From Trichomonas vaginalis G3 (Eukaryota; Parabasalia; Trichomonadida; Trichomonadidae), in assembly GCF_026262505.1 (NCBI RefSeq), contig NC_067203.1, positions 26,083,411 to 26,147,410 of the forward strand: 64,000 nucleotides of DNA. The letters run 5' to 3'. Made by a program: the position numbers and the translations under genes. Every line of letters starts with the position of its first letter. Position 1 is the stretch's first letter. This document shows positions 10,105-19,989 of the stretch, one piece after another. The notes under the pieces were generated by a model. It was not told where the DNA came from, ran no database searches, and saw only the letters and a program-made list of their open reading frames with translations.

Positions 10105-11775
10105 TTAACGGTTTTGTAAAGTGTCAAATTCACATAACAAGGGTAAGGTGGAACGCAGTGCCACAGTACACGACTTAGCCATACTAACTATTTCTAACAT
10201 ATACGTATCTAACAATTCATTTGGAATTTCAAACGATCTTAAATATGTAATTGAATTTTGTATCTTCTCATTTATTTGAGAAAGTCTTTCTTCAGCATTT
10301 TCCAATAAAAATCTTAATGGATTCAAATTGGCTTCTTGATTCTGAACAAAATTTAATACTTGGTATAAACGTGATTGAACTTCTCTTTTCAATTTTGTTT
10401 TATAATCTGTCAATCGAGGCTCGCGAATTCTAATTGAAGGAATAAAACCTGTTTGAAGTAAATCGTTTTTAATACGATAAAAGTAATTGGGTGCAACTTC
10501 TTCTAAAAGATTTTTGACAAAAATATCAATTCTTTGATTTTTAACGCAGCCAAAATCGTGATATTTTATCTTTTTAAATAAAGATTCAGAAACGTTATTC
10601 ACAACGGTTAATTCATTTGGTCTGGCAGCGGCTATCCACTGTTGTTTATGAATGTCCCACTGACGTGTAAAGTATTGATTAAATTCCAATTGATCTTGAA
10701 TTTTATCAATAATGTGCTCTTTATACATTTTTGCAGCATCTTCTTCTGTGCAATCACGATAATAACATAAAATGTTCATAAATTTTTCGACTTCTGATCT
10801 AATCTCTTCATCATTTATCTTTGAGAGATTCTTTTTAAGTGCGCGTATTACATGTAGCGCGCACCAAAAGATATTGCACTCCGGAAATGAATTCCTAATC
10901 CCGTTGAAAATGTTTAGTGCACAGTCAGACATGATAAATTCAGGTTCTGTGTGAGTTGTTTCAAAATATTTACTTAAGCAAAAAGAAATATTTTCACTAT
11001 TATCTGGATATATTATAAAATAACACAAAGGGATAGAATGAGTATTAGCAAATTTGGTAGCTAATACATAAAAAGGAAATCCATAAATAATTAATTTAAA
11101 CGTAGAGTCTAAGTGATAAATTGGTGGTTTTTCATGAATTTGAGAGATCATATCATTATCAGAGTAAATAAAAACCAATTTGTCTGGAAAATCAGTATCT
11201 TCACCTTGAATGTCAAAATAAATAAGGTCATCATGTTGATCTTCCCATTGATTAACATAGTTTTGTAAAGATTGAAATTGATTTAAAGATATGTCTGGTA
11301 AAGATCTCATAAGATCTTTTTGTTGTAAATAATATTTCAATTGATTGATTGCAGTTTGTTTCATAGTCATGTGAATACAAGTATGATCTTTAGGTATTTC
11401 AAGCGTTTTGTTGACTTCTTGTGTTGCATTAAGTGGACTTCCGTGATTCATGAGAAATTTTTTAATCCAAGCACGGTAAGTACCACTTGTAGGTGTATTT
11501 TTATGTTGTGGTGGTGGTCCTGAGTGAATATGAGTTAAGTTTGCAGATTTAAAAATGTAATTGTCGAAATTTTTAATAAATTTAAAGCCTGCTGGGCAGC
11601 CTTCGTATTCGCATCGGTGGTAGATTAATACTCCTGTTCCAATTGATAGTTTTTGTGGGTCTTTGACAAATCTTATGTTACCATGCAGCTCTGCAGCTAT
11701 AACAAAACGAGAATATTCTAAATATCCTATGGCTTGATCAACCTCGCATGGAGGATCGGGTGGAGGATGTTGCAT
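10105..11775 (-). mobile_element. MULE transposase, C-terminus replaced by Polinton TIR
   Basis: A 556-codon frame with a Mutator-like transposase layout. A FLYWCH/WRKY-GCM1-like zinc finger is at residues 55-84 (C55-x4-C60, H82-x-H84). The DDE core has D223 (HLDSTFK), D284 (IMSDCALN), the CxxH pair C305/H308 (FWCALH) and E398 (NNVSESLF). The transposase cuts and joins its own element's ends. Bases 10105-10189 belong to the Polinton TIR of copy A, so the last 28 or so codons are chimeric and the MULE 3' end and TIR are missing. The frame stays open through the junction. The 5' TIR was not found. The protein is clearly related to the MULE at 21754 but diverged. Confidence 0.88.
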
Positions 11776-12023
11776 TGAGCAGCAAAAAGGAAAAATAAAA
11801 TTGAAAACTCACATTGAAAAAATAACGGTTTAATAGAAAATATTTTTTTTCTTCTGAAAAAGAATTATCTTTGAGTATCTAAATTGGGATAAAGGATATA
11901 GAATAGATAACTAGTACTTAATATATGATACATGTACACGAAATGGAAGAATGTGTACTAAAAGAAAGAGAAATTTTAGCTTAATATTTTACATACGAAT
12001 CAATTATCTTTGGTTAAAAGGTA
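11776..12023. other. Spacer between MULE start and hairpin array
   Basis: AT-rich sequence upstream of the MULE gene, likely its leader. No TIR, gene or hairpin is recognised. CAATGTGAGTTTTC just upstream on the coding strand shows no clear initiator. Confidence 0.4.
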
Positions 12024-13078
12024 GAATTGTTGGCTATGATGTACTGATTCATGATCAGTACATCATAGCCAACAATTCCTTATACAAAATTCAAAAACTT
12101 GGGTGCAATCAGTTCTGATTGCACCCAAGTTTTTGAACTTTCTTGAGGGAATTAAAGGGTGAGAGATTTATAGTCTATCTATATATCTCCCACCCTCTAA
12201 TTCCCTCCCTGACAGCGGGAAACTTTGTCTGAATGTTAAACTATTCAGACAAAGTTTCCCACTGTTTGCGAAGGAATTGTTGGCTATGATGTACTGATTC
12301 ATGATCAGTACATCATAGCCAACAATTCCTTATATAAAGTTCAAAAACTTGGGTGCAATCAGTTCTGATTGCACCCAAGTTTTTGAACTTTCTTGAGGGA
12401 ATGGAAGAGTAAGAGGTATACATTATGAATATATACCTCTTACCCTTCCATTCCCTCTCTGACAGCGGAAACTTTGTCTGAATGTTAAACTATTCAGACA
12501 AAGTTTCCCGCTGTCAGCGAAAGAATTGTTCCATCTGGTGCATAGAGTGTGAATCTATGCACCAAATGGAGCAAGTCCCTCGCGAAATTGCCAAAACTTG
12601 CGTCGCATTTCAAAGATTGCGACCCAAATTTTGGCGATTTCTAGTAGAGATGGAGTATTTTGAGTCACTGACCTATATGCAGTGGCTCAAAGGGCTCCAT
12701 CTCTACTTTGAAGCAAGGAAACTTTCCTCGAAATTTTGATAATTTGAAGAAAGTTTTCAAGCAATTAACAAAGGATTACTCGCTATGAGGTAAAAATTCT
12801 AGATTTTCACCTCATAGCGAGAGCTTCCCTTTCATTGCTTGAAAACTTTCCCCAGCTTCAAAATTGGGGAAAGGGCTGTAAAGTCGACTCCGATACCAGC
12901 AGGTACCAGAGTATTTAAAAGAGAAGCCCTCGTACGAGTTTCTATGAAGACCTTCTCATTCAAGAAGATCTTAATAGAAAATCGTACGAGGGCATTGGAA
13001 ACTCGCGTCTGGTACATGTTGGTACCAGAGTGTTTGAGATTTGAAGACTCTGGTACTAACATGTACCAGAATTTATGA
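12024..13078. repeat. Array of about ten long DNA hairpins
   Basis: Back-to-back near-perfect inverted repeats, most with 20-26 bp arms and 2-9 nt loops. In order: hairpin 1 (arm GAATTGTTGGCTATGATG, 12024-12078); hairpin 2 (TTCAAAAACTTGGGTGCAAT, 12090-12137); hairpin 3 (GAGGGAATTAAAGGGTG, 12145-12207); hairpin 4 (AGCGGGAAACTTTGTCTGAA, 12214-12263). Then 1-2-3-4 again to about 12515. After that come unrelated hairpins: CCATCTGGTGCATAGA (12525-12572), GAAATTGCCAAAA (12580-12640), AGTAGAGATGGAG (12642-12708), a nested pair around CTCGCTATGAGG (12735-12855), GCCCTCGTACGA (12926-12995) and TGGTACATGTTGGTACC (13010-13072). No TIRs were found around it. Hairpins 1-4 recur at 20.8 and 34.0 kb. Confidence 0.93.
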
Positions 13079-13790
13079 TGAATTTAAGATGGACCATTAT
13101 AAAATGGTAGCGGTTTGTTTCAAAAAAATTTAGATGAGATTTGCATAGATATAGATTATATGATTTATACATATGAAAAATAATATATAAAAATATAATT
13201 TTGAGATAATTATGTAAATAATATTTTAAATATTTGAATTTGAGGTATAATTTTATAGTAAAATATATTATAAAGAGTATTTATATAAATATTGTAAAAT
13301 AATATAAGTAATAAAAATTGAGACCCCTCCCTGTTTTTGATGTTTTGTCACTTTTCGGTAATTCTTATTGTTTCATCATATTAATCAGATATGCTAGAAT
13401 GTATCATTCTTCAATTTGTTTACCATTTCAATTTCATAAGTATATCAAATTCATATGATATACTTTAAAAAATCACGCTCTTCATCCTCTGAGAATTTAG
13501 ACGTGATTTTGAGATTGGAATATAACCCATCTCAAAACATGCAATAACAAAATATAACAAAATAGAAATTTGACCTGATAATTGGGGAAAAAAAAGTGAT
13601 TTTTGAAATTACCACCTTCATATTTTTTTGAATATCCAATTCAAAAAGTGTGATTTAGGTTGTTATTCTGTATACACTCTTTTAATAATCTTTTTTTCTT
13701 ATTATTATTATTATTTTGAATAAATCACAAAATTTAAGTAGTAAATTGAAAAATTGAATTAGGTGGAAAAACAAAGAATATTCAAATTTT
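13079..13790. other. AT-rich spacer before AIG1-type gene
   Basis: About 710 bp of very AT-rich sequence with short homopolymers. No gene, TIR or repeat is recognised. It probably holds the upstream region of the AIG1-type gene. Confidence 0.5.
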
Positions 13791-13807
13791 TCACTTCATT
13801 TTAAACA
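13791..13807 (+). promoter_or_regulatory. Trichomonad-type initiator (TCA)
   Basis: TCACTTCATT starts 17 nt before the ATG at 13808. This fits the parabasalid initiator reported as TCA+1-Y-(T/A), in which the A is the transcription start. The implied leader is about 15 nt, as usual for trichomonad genes. It also supports the chosen start codon. Confidence 0.6.
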
Positions 13808-15031
13808 ATGCAAAACGAAAACAACGTGGTTGTTATGTTCATTGGTGACACAGGTGCCGGAAAGAGCTCGGTCGGAAACCTCTACTTAAAGGATAAGGCA
13901 TTCGAAGCAAGTCAGAAAGCCGAAGCATGCACTCTAGTTCCAAAACATCAGTCAAGAATCGTGAACGGTACCGAGAGAATTGTCATTGATACAGAAGGCT
14001 TTGATGATGGAGACCATATTACCGAAGACCAAATCGAAAAACTTGCCCATTATCTTAAAACATTCCCCATAGGAATCAATGCAATTGGAGTTGTTATTCA
14101 GTATTCACGAATGAGATTGACAAGAGGTGTTAAAGATGTGATTAAGTTCATATATGATGCATTTGGAGATGTAATCTTGTCACATCTCTGCATCATATGG
14201 ACGTTCTCCAAGTACAGACCTGAAGATTGGAAGGTCAGGAATGAAGATTACAAACCCAAAATAACCAATTACTTGTGCGAAATATCAGGTAAGAAAGAGA
14301 TTCCGAACATTCCTTTCTACTATGTAAACTGCGATAAACCTGATAAAGATTTTGTGGTTGAGAACATGACTCAATTCCATGGATGGGCTGTCAGTCGTCA
14401 GAAATTCAGTTCGTCAGAGATTAAAGAAGCCACTTTAGGTTACACAACAGAAGAAGAGAAGGAAGAGAAAGTCAAGGTAGAGACATTCACAGATGGCAAT
14501 GTTACATATCAAAAATATGTTGACAGAGTCAGACATAAAATCATTCCGAACGGAAACAAGAATGATATTCACTACTCCGATTGGGAAATTACAAAGGAAT
14601 ATCAAGAAAAGTTGGAGGAAGTAAAAGAAGAATTCCAATACAATGTCTTATCTGGCTACACATATGAAGATGGCAATAAATACGAGATTAGACAAGATCT
14701 CGTAAGGGAAGTTCGCATCTTCTATCAGACTGGTAAGCAGAAAGAAGGTCATTGGGCAGTTCTCAAAGAAAACAAAGTCTGTGTGGGTAAAACCACAACG
14801 CATGAAGAAGTTATTGAAAAATCATGGGTAGAAATAGTTGATGGCGGTTATAATCAGATAATAGCTTCATTCAAACAATTGGTGAAGACGAACCCTGACG
14901 GAGAAACAAGTTTTGGAGACCCCAAAGAAATTCCTGGCTCAAGAAGAATCAATTTCGTTAAAAATACCCCAACAGTAATCGTTAAAAAGAAACGTGGTCT
15001 CTTGCGCAAGGTTCTTGGAGCAATTTTCTAA
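13808..15031 (+). CDS. AIG1/IMAP-type GTPase domain protein
   Basis: A 407-residue protein. The P-loop GDTGAGKSS is at residues 13-21, the G3 motif DTEGFDD at 61-67, and a conserved AIG1-type region runs to about residue 140 (SRMRLTRGVKDVIKFI, then IIWTFSKY at the place of the G4 motif). AIG1/GIMAP proteins bind GTP and act at membranes. The family is large in trichomonads, but the role of any one member is unknown. Residues 200-390 are charged and beta-rich with no named domain. The end KKKRGLLRKVLGAIF is basic and amphipathic and could bind membrane. The stop is followed by AG to give TAAAG, which fits the reported UAAA poly(A) signal. No introns. The gene looks whole. Confidence 0.88.
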   Translation: MQNENNVVVMFIGDTGAGKSSVGNLYLKDKAFEASQKAEACTLVPKHQSRIVNGTERIVIDTEGFDDGDHITEDQIEKLAHYLKTFPIGINAIGVVIQYSRMRLTRGVKDVIKFIYDAFGDVILSHLCIIWTFSKYRPEDWKVRNEDYKPKITNYLCEISGKKEIPNIPFYYVNCDKPDKDFVVENMTQFHGWAVSRQKFSSSEIKEATLGYTTEEEKEEKVKVETFTDGNVTYQKYVDRVRHKIIPNGNKNDIHYSDWEITKEYQEKLEEVKEEFQYNVLSGYTYEDGNKYEIRQDLVREVRIFYQTGKQKEGHWAVLKENKVCVGKTTTHEEVIEKSWVEIVDGGYNQIIASFKQLVKTNPDGETSFGDPKEIPGSRRINFVKNTPTVIVKKKRGLLRKVLGAIF

Positions 15032-15459
15032 AGAAGTAAGCTCCAGAAAAGTAATCACAAATAAAATATAATTAATTTAAGCTTGAAATATTTATTTGTC
15101 CTTCAATTTTACTTTTTAAGGTTATTTTTAAATAAAAATGACAATTGTCTGATTATCAGAAAATATGCCCTTAAAGAAAAGTCAGAATCTGATTAATATT
15201 TGTTCAAGTGGAGTGTGGGTTGTTTCTTACGCACAAATGAATGAAAAGTAATGAAAAGTTCATGTAAAAACTGTAAACATTCTTAAAAATTGAGAAATTA
15301 ACGTTAATTTTTTTTTAAATTGAGAATAGTTTTTTTCAACAAATTATGTTTAATTTAGGATATTGTCAGTTGAATATATTGAATCATAAGCCATTGTTAT
15401 TGATTTTCCAAAGGATATTTCCGATCTCGAAATATGAAAGAAAATAATTTGAAATTTCG
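15032..15459. other. AT-rich intergenic spacer
   Basis: 428 bp between two plus-strand host genes, with T-runs around 15307-15336. No further gene is supported. It contains the upstream region of the glycine-rich gene; ATTTGAAATTTCG precedes that ATG without a clear TCA initiator. Confidence 0.5.
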
Positions 15460-16617
15460 ATGTTATCATATAGATTAGATAATCCATCAAAAGGTGATGC
15501 AAATGTAACCAGAACACCAGATGGAAACTCATATATATTCCAATATCCATGCAAATCATATTCAGACTGCACAGACTATGTTGTTAGTTTCCTCCCAGGA
15601 GTATACAAATTTGAACTCTATGGATCATCTGGAGGTTCATATCCTGGTATAATATCAACATATAAAAATCCTGACGGAAATTGCATTGATGCCCAAATTG
15701 TTCAAGCACACAATGGAAATACACATTGTTTAACCAATGGCAGCCGAGGTGGCACTGGAGGCTACATCTCTGGTATCATCACCATTTCTCACCGATTAAC
15801 CTCTTATGTGACGATAGGAGGTCAAGGAAATTATTCATATACCCAAAAATCATGTGATTGGGAATCCGATTTTTATCCAGAGAAAATGATCAAAGGCGGT
15901 TATGGTGGAGGTGGTTACGCATCCAATTGTTATATTGAAGATGGGGTTGGTCGCACAGGGAGTGGCGGTGGTCATACCGCTGTCAAATTTCATAAAAATG
16001 ACCTCTGGCATCGCGTGATTGTAGCAGGTGCTGGCGGTGGTTCAGACAACTTCCAGTTTGGTCCATGGAATGAGGATGCCGATGACGGATCATCTGGCGC
16101 AGGAGGCGGCTTTATTGCCCAGGGATATTGGAAGGCTCATAATTACATCGACGAAAGATTGGCCAATTCTACATTCGGATTCACCTTTGGATCAGGAGAA
16201 TCTGCTCAAAAAGATTGGTCCAAAAATCCAGATGGTGTTCAAGTAGTAGGTGGATTGGATGATAGGCCAGGTGCCGGCGCTGGATGGTTTGGAGGCTTCG
16301 CGTGCCATGATGGTAACTGCGGCGCTGGTGGAGGAAGCTCTTTTGCATTGACGAGAGATAACATTGAAGAATTAAGTCAGAAAGAATTTACCGCACATGA
16401 CACTTTTTATAATAATCCAATCACGCAAAAGTATGGATTTTCATCAAAAGATGGATATAAGTTTAGTGAAGTTAAAACAGTTTCTTGTATCTGGGAAGGC
16501 AACGGACGTCTTATTGTCACTGTCATAGATCCAATTATTTATCCATCATGTAATATAATTTATTTTGTTCAAAATCACAATTTTCTTTTTATCTTTTTAT
16601 TTTTTGATCCTAAATAA
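15460..16617 (+). CDS. Glycine-rich protein, ALK/LTK GRD-like
   Basis: A 385-residue protein. It begins with a segment seen in trichomonad glycine-rich proteins (SYIFQYPCKSYSDCTDYVV, then LPGVYKFELYGSSGG, about residues 24-62). Next are repeated Gly-rich turns: RGGTGGYISG (96-105), GGYGGGGYAS, GSGGGHT, VAGAGGGSD, SGAGGGF and GAGGGSSFAL (about 289-298). This matches the glycine-rich domain known from ALK/LTK receptors; no kinase is present. It has many paired Cys, suggesting an exported or surface protein, but no signal peptide is evident at this start. The C-terminus (NIIYFVQNHNFLFIFLFF) is hydrophobic and could be a short membrane anchor. The stop lies in CTAAATAAA. It is convergent with VPS51. 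Function unknown. Confidence 0.75.
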   Translation: MLSYRLDNPSKGDANVTRTPDGNSYIFQYPCKSYSDCTDYVVSFLPGVYKFELYGSSGGSYPGIISTYKNPDGNCIDAQIVQAHNGNTHCLTNGSRGGTGGYISGIITISHRLTSYVTIGGQGNYSYTQKSCDWESDFYPEKMIKGGYGGGGYASNCYIEDGVGRTGSGGGHTAVKFHKNDLWHRVIVAGAGGGSDNFQFGPWNEDADDGSSGAGGGFIAQGYWKAHNYIDERLANSTFGFTFGSGESAQKDWSKNPDGVQVVGGLDDRPGAGAGWFGGFACHDGNCGAGGGSSFALTRDNIEELSQKEFTAHDTFYNNPITQKYGFSSKDGYKFSEVKTVSCIWEGNGRLIVTVIDPIIYPSCNIIYFVQNHNFLFIFLFFDPK

Positions 16618-16801
16618 AACATATGCTTACCATTAATATTATTTATTGGTCATCAATCAAAATCAATTCAAATATTTTTCACTATATCAATGACTTAGAT
16701 ATATCTGGAGAAACTCCTCTTAATACAGCATGATGATGTTGTAAAATAGGTATTATAATGTTTAAGTTTTTTAATAATATACAAACAAAAAATAATAACA
16801 T

Positions 16802-18904
16802 TTATTTAGTTAAGACTGAAGGCTGCTCTTCAACAATCTTTTTAATGACAGCTAGTTCAAACGGTTCTATATTAAATGTTCTATCTGCTGCAGAATTGAC
16901 AATTTCTTCAATAATTGTAGAAAACAAATCTTGGTTGTCAACTCTTTCGTTGAAAGACTTGTAGATGTAAAACATATCTACTTGAACTTGGTTAAATGCA
17001 GGAGATGTGAATGTAGAATCTCTGACAATTTCAAGTATTGTTTTCATTGTATAAATAACAATAGAACTGAAGATGGAAATTTTGTTCAATCCAACACTTT
17101 TTGATAATCCCAACCTATTCACTGAAGTAAACAACCTATCAATGTGATTGTACGTCTCATCTCTCACTCCATCAAAGTTTGGTTGTATTGGAGTGTTGTA
17201 TAAAATGTGAGATGATGTGGAACCACTTTTTTCTGTCACTTTTGGCAAAAAATTATCCAAAGTTTGCCAAATTTCATTTATTTCTTTTACTAAATCCAGA
17301 GATTTCTTCGATATTTCGTTTGTTGTCTTCTTCCTTTCTAAGATTTCTGAGTCATAAAATGTTAATACAATTGGTTCTACGGCTAATCTCTTATACTTGA
17401 TAAATCTCTGTACGTTTACTAATGAAGACGATAGAAAAGTGGTTCTCAATTCTCTGGCCAAAACAGATTGAGGAATATCGTTGTCAATTCTTGACAAAAC
17501 CGCCAAAATTTTGACAATCATATCATTTGCCATGTTTTCCGATATAATTGCAACCAAAAGAGATTTTTCTAGTGGACAATTTTTGACAGATTCTGAAAAA
17601 TTTGACAATTGTAATCTGAAATTTTGAACTAACATTTGTGTGCATTCTTTGTGTTCTAGCATCGACAAAATCTCAAATTCATTAACTATAGTGTCAATGG
17701 AACTAAGGAATGAAGAAGTGAAGTGACCAATTAATTGAGAGCTATCGTCATTCTCAATAATTTCAAAAGCGGAATTAAAAATTTTTTGGACTCTTTGATT
17801 CGTGTAATTTTTGATGATTTTGTGGATATTCTGTTGTATTGTTGATTCATTGACAACAACATTGAATAAGTCAATGAATAATCTGATGTAAGCGGCCAAT
17901 TTCTTGGAATCTAAATCAGATAATTTTGCTGAAGGAAGAATTGGCAAAATTCTTTCGAAAAACTTATTGGCGAAGCCTGTAAGTATTGTTTCTGCTTTGG
18001 TTTTAGTTTCTTCGTCAGGAGAAAGTGGAATTAAATTATATTTATAAAGTGTTATGAATTTTGAGGTGTGATCAATGATGGATTCGTTGAGATGTGAAAG
18101 AGCAGTGAATGGCTCATCTTCTAATTCGATTTCATCAATTGCATTGTCAACAATTAAAAATTGATGATGAATTAACTGGGAACATATCAAAATAAGCGAT
18201 GTACCTAGCTGAACAAGTAATACACCATCATTTACAGAGTTTTCCACTGTGATATCTGATGTTAACATCTGTTCTGTAATTTTATTTTTAATTTCTTTCA
18301 TGATTTCTGTTGATTCTTCGTATATTTGTGAAAATGATGGAAACCTTTGTTGTGTTCTTAGTATCTTTTCGACTTTAATCCATATCTTGACGGCAGTATT
18401 GAAATTTTTCTTTTGTAAATTTGATTTTAAGATTGATGGAAGTCGTGAAATGAACTTAATACGCTCTAACAAGCGTTGAATACCTATTAAACGTTGAATT
18501 TTTTCGCGATTTTCGTGTAAACCAGATGAAATATTTTCATTGTGTGAAGCAACTTTTGTAAGAGTATTACTAAGATCACTAACTTGGGATTCTAGTACTG
18601 AGATATTGTCTCCAAAGGTAATTACTAAATCTGAAGCGTTCAAAAATTTTGTATAATTGTCATAAACTAGAGTTTGCATGTCATTATCGAGAGATTCTAT
18701 ATCAGCAACTAATGAAATTTCTTGTGCTACTAACTGATGTATAGAAAGAGTCTTTGTTGATTTATCAAATAATAATTTCGCGTTAAATATAGAAGAATTT
18801 ATATCAGTTGGATCCTCTTCTTTCTTGGGAGTATCTCCAACACAGTAAAATTCTCTGAACTCCATACTTATTGAACTTTCAGGTCGATTTGACATAAAAA
18901 ACAA
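16802..18904 (-). CDS. VPS51: VPS51-like GARP/EARP tethering subunit
   Basis: A 700-residue, largely helical protein. The N-terminal region has the VPS51/EXO84/COG1-type domain: FNAKLLFDKSTKTLSIHQLV (40-59), then LDNDMQTLVYDNYTKF (72-87), which closely matches the animal VPS51 motif, followed by a coiled-coil stretch to about residue 150 and LLERIKFISRLPSIL. VPS51 joins VPS52/53/54 in the complex that tethers endosome-derived vesicles to the trans-Golgi. The length is close to animal VPS51 (near 780). Two start Mets are possible; MSNRPESS at residue 4 is equally likely. The end reads ACTAAATAAATG with the stop inside TAAATAAA. A host gene, apparently intact. Confidence 0.85.
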   Translation of the reverse strand: MFFMSNRPESSISMEFREFYCVGDTPKKEEDPTDINSSIFNAKLLFDKSTKTLSIHQLVAQEISLVADIESLDNDMQTLVYDNYTKFLNASDLVITFGDNISVLESQVSDLSNTLTKVASHNENISSGLHENREKIQRLIGIQRLLERIKFISRLPSILKSNLQKKNFNTAVKIWIKVEKILRTQQRFPSFSQIYEESTEIMKEIKNKITEQMLTSDITVENSVNDGVLLVQLGTSLILICSQLIHHQFLIVDNAIDEIELEDEPFTALSHLNESIIDHTSKFITLYKYNLIPLSPDEETKTKAETILTGFANKFFERILPILPSAKLSDLDSKKLAAYIRLFIDLFNVVVNESTIQQNIHKIIKNYTNQRVQKIFNSAFEIIENDDSSQLIGHFTSSFLSSIDTIVNEFEILSMLEHKECTQMLVQNFRLQLSNFSESVKNCPLEKSLLVAIISENMANDMIVKILAVLSRIDNDIPQSVLARELRTTFLSSSLVNVQRFIKYKRLAVEPIVLTFYDSEILERKKTTNEISKKSLDLVKEINEIWQTLDNFLPKVTEKSGSTSSHILYNTPIQPNFDGVRDETYNHIDRLFTSVNRLGLSKSVGLNKISIFSSIVIYTMKTILEIVRDSTFTSPAFNQVQVDMFYIYKSFNERVDNQDLFSTIIEEIVNSAADRTFNIEPFELAVIKKIVEEQPSVLTK

Positions 18905-19766
18905 ATAATAAAATCTATTTTCTTAATTCATTCGATAATGATTGTTGTCTTTATGTGAATGTTTTAAAATAAATATCATCAGCTTTTCCTGTCTTTAGAG
19001 CTACTTTCCCAACATTTAGAATAAGGTTATTACCCTAAAATTCAGTTATAGACACTTAGGAGAGCATTTAAACCATGATATTTTGGCATATGATAGAGAA
19101 ACATCTTATAAACATTTTCAGTATGTTTTCCTATAAAATAACGATCTCACATGAAATTACTAAAATATCAAATTTTGATTTTCACTTTAAAGTTGGGAGA
19201 ATACTCTAAAGTGACAGGGTATACAATTTTAACCTTTGTTTTGATTATAAATAAAGTATTGATAGAGATATGAGTTGTACAGAATTATACACGTGTGTTT
19301 AATCACATGTAAGTTGTGCAACAATAATGGTTAGCTAGATAGTATATTAGGGAACTGTGATTTATGATCTAATTCAATAAGATGTAAATGATATTCAAAT
19401 ATATTAAATAAATGCGAATGTTCAAGATGTGGAATCAGTTAGTTAATTGTTGTATATAGATATTTTACTGTGATTAATGAATTTTTTAACAATTTAAAAT
19501 TATCAAATTTCAAAATATGCGCAATGAGATAATTTGAGAGTATTTTGAGAACTGAAGACTTATGATTTAGTGTTTTTGAATAAGCACATCAATATAAAGA
19601 TAGAAAATAAATTGAGATATAATTTTTTTGAAGGTATTATAAGGGTGGAGGTAGTAGGATGAATTTTTAATGTTCTATACTTTCATGGCAAATAATTAAA
19701 TAGAAGTAAAACTTTGTTTTAAGAATTGAAAATTTTAAATAAAAAAGGAATGTTAGTAATGCTAAT
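18905..19766. other. AT-rich intergenic region
   Basis: About 860 bp between the VPS51 start and a satellite. Very AT-rich with no open frame or repeat that I can support. It contains the VPS51 upstream region, in which no clear TCA initiator was seen. Confidence 0.5.
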
Positions 19767-19934
19767 TTATTTGATTCCGGGGGACACCCCGATTATCAAA
19801 TATATTTATTAAAATGGAAAATCTCTCACTTTTCGAAAAAATCGAATCTGCAAGGATCTCCGATTCTCGATATGATAATTTATTTGATTCTGGAGCCCCC
19901 CCGGTTATCAAATATATTTATTAGAACGGAAAAT
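19767..19934. repeat. 113-bp satellite, left of MULE
   Basis: TTATTTGATTC starts at 19767 and again at 19880, 113 bp apart. The unit holds ATCAAATATATTTATTA, GGAAAATCTCTCACTTTTCG and AAGGATCTCCGATTCTCG. It resumes at 24516 after the MULE, so the transposon has split this satellite. Confidence 0.85.
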
Positions 19935-19989
19935 GGGGCGGCGACAAATTTGCCCAGCCAGTAAAGTATTCAATTGTTTTTTTTTGCAT

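Larger units (their letters stand above)
8515..10189. mobile_element. Right terminal inverted repeat of Polinton-like copy A
   Basis: This stretch is repeated in inverse orientation at 28118-29605 and in part at 61601-61965. All three outer ends begin, read inwards, with AGTTAGTA followed by GTACnGnGGCACTGCG-like sequence. The 5'-AG start fits known Polinton/Maverick termini. The TIR holds two small genes (9298, 9687). The outer flank is ATTTCT; the other end of this element is outside the window, so the expected 6-bp target duplication cannot be tested. Confidence 0.8.

Noticed and set aside
11341-11523. Short plus-strand frames inside the MULE transposase.
   Set aside because: Shadows of the minus-strand transposase, which has clear catalytic and zinc-finger residues.
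12482-12739. 85-codon open frame across hairpins 4 to 7.
   Set aside because: It lies over palindromic stems, with the opposite arms encoding unrelated reading; no protein character. A by-product of the hairpin array.
12839-13078. Open frames on both strands of 76-79 codons.
   Set aside because: Both lie in the last hairpins, where the two strands carry similar sequence. No domain.
13321-13400. Possible 5' TIR of the first MULE (CCCCTCCCTG, GTCACTTTTCGG).
   Set aside because: It is not an inverted match to any MULE end visible here, and the 3' end of that MULE is missing, so the end cannot be confirmed.
15460-16617. Calling the glycine-rich protein a receptor tyrosine kinase.
   Set aside because: Only the glycine-rich domain resembles ALK/LTK; there is no kinase domain.
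16802-18904. Calling the large minus-strand protein a COG or exocyst subunit.
   Set aside because: These share the N-terminal fold, but the stretch LDNDMQTLVYDNYTKF and the following helical segment fit VPS51 much better.
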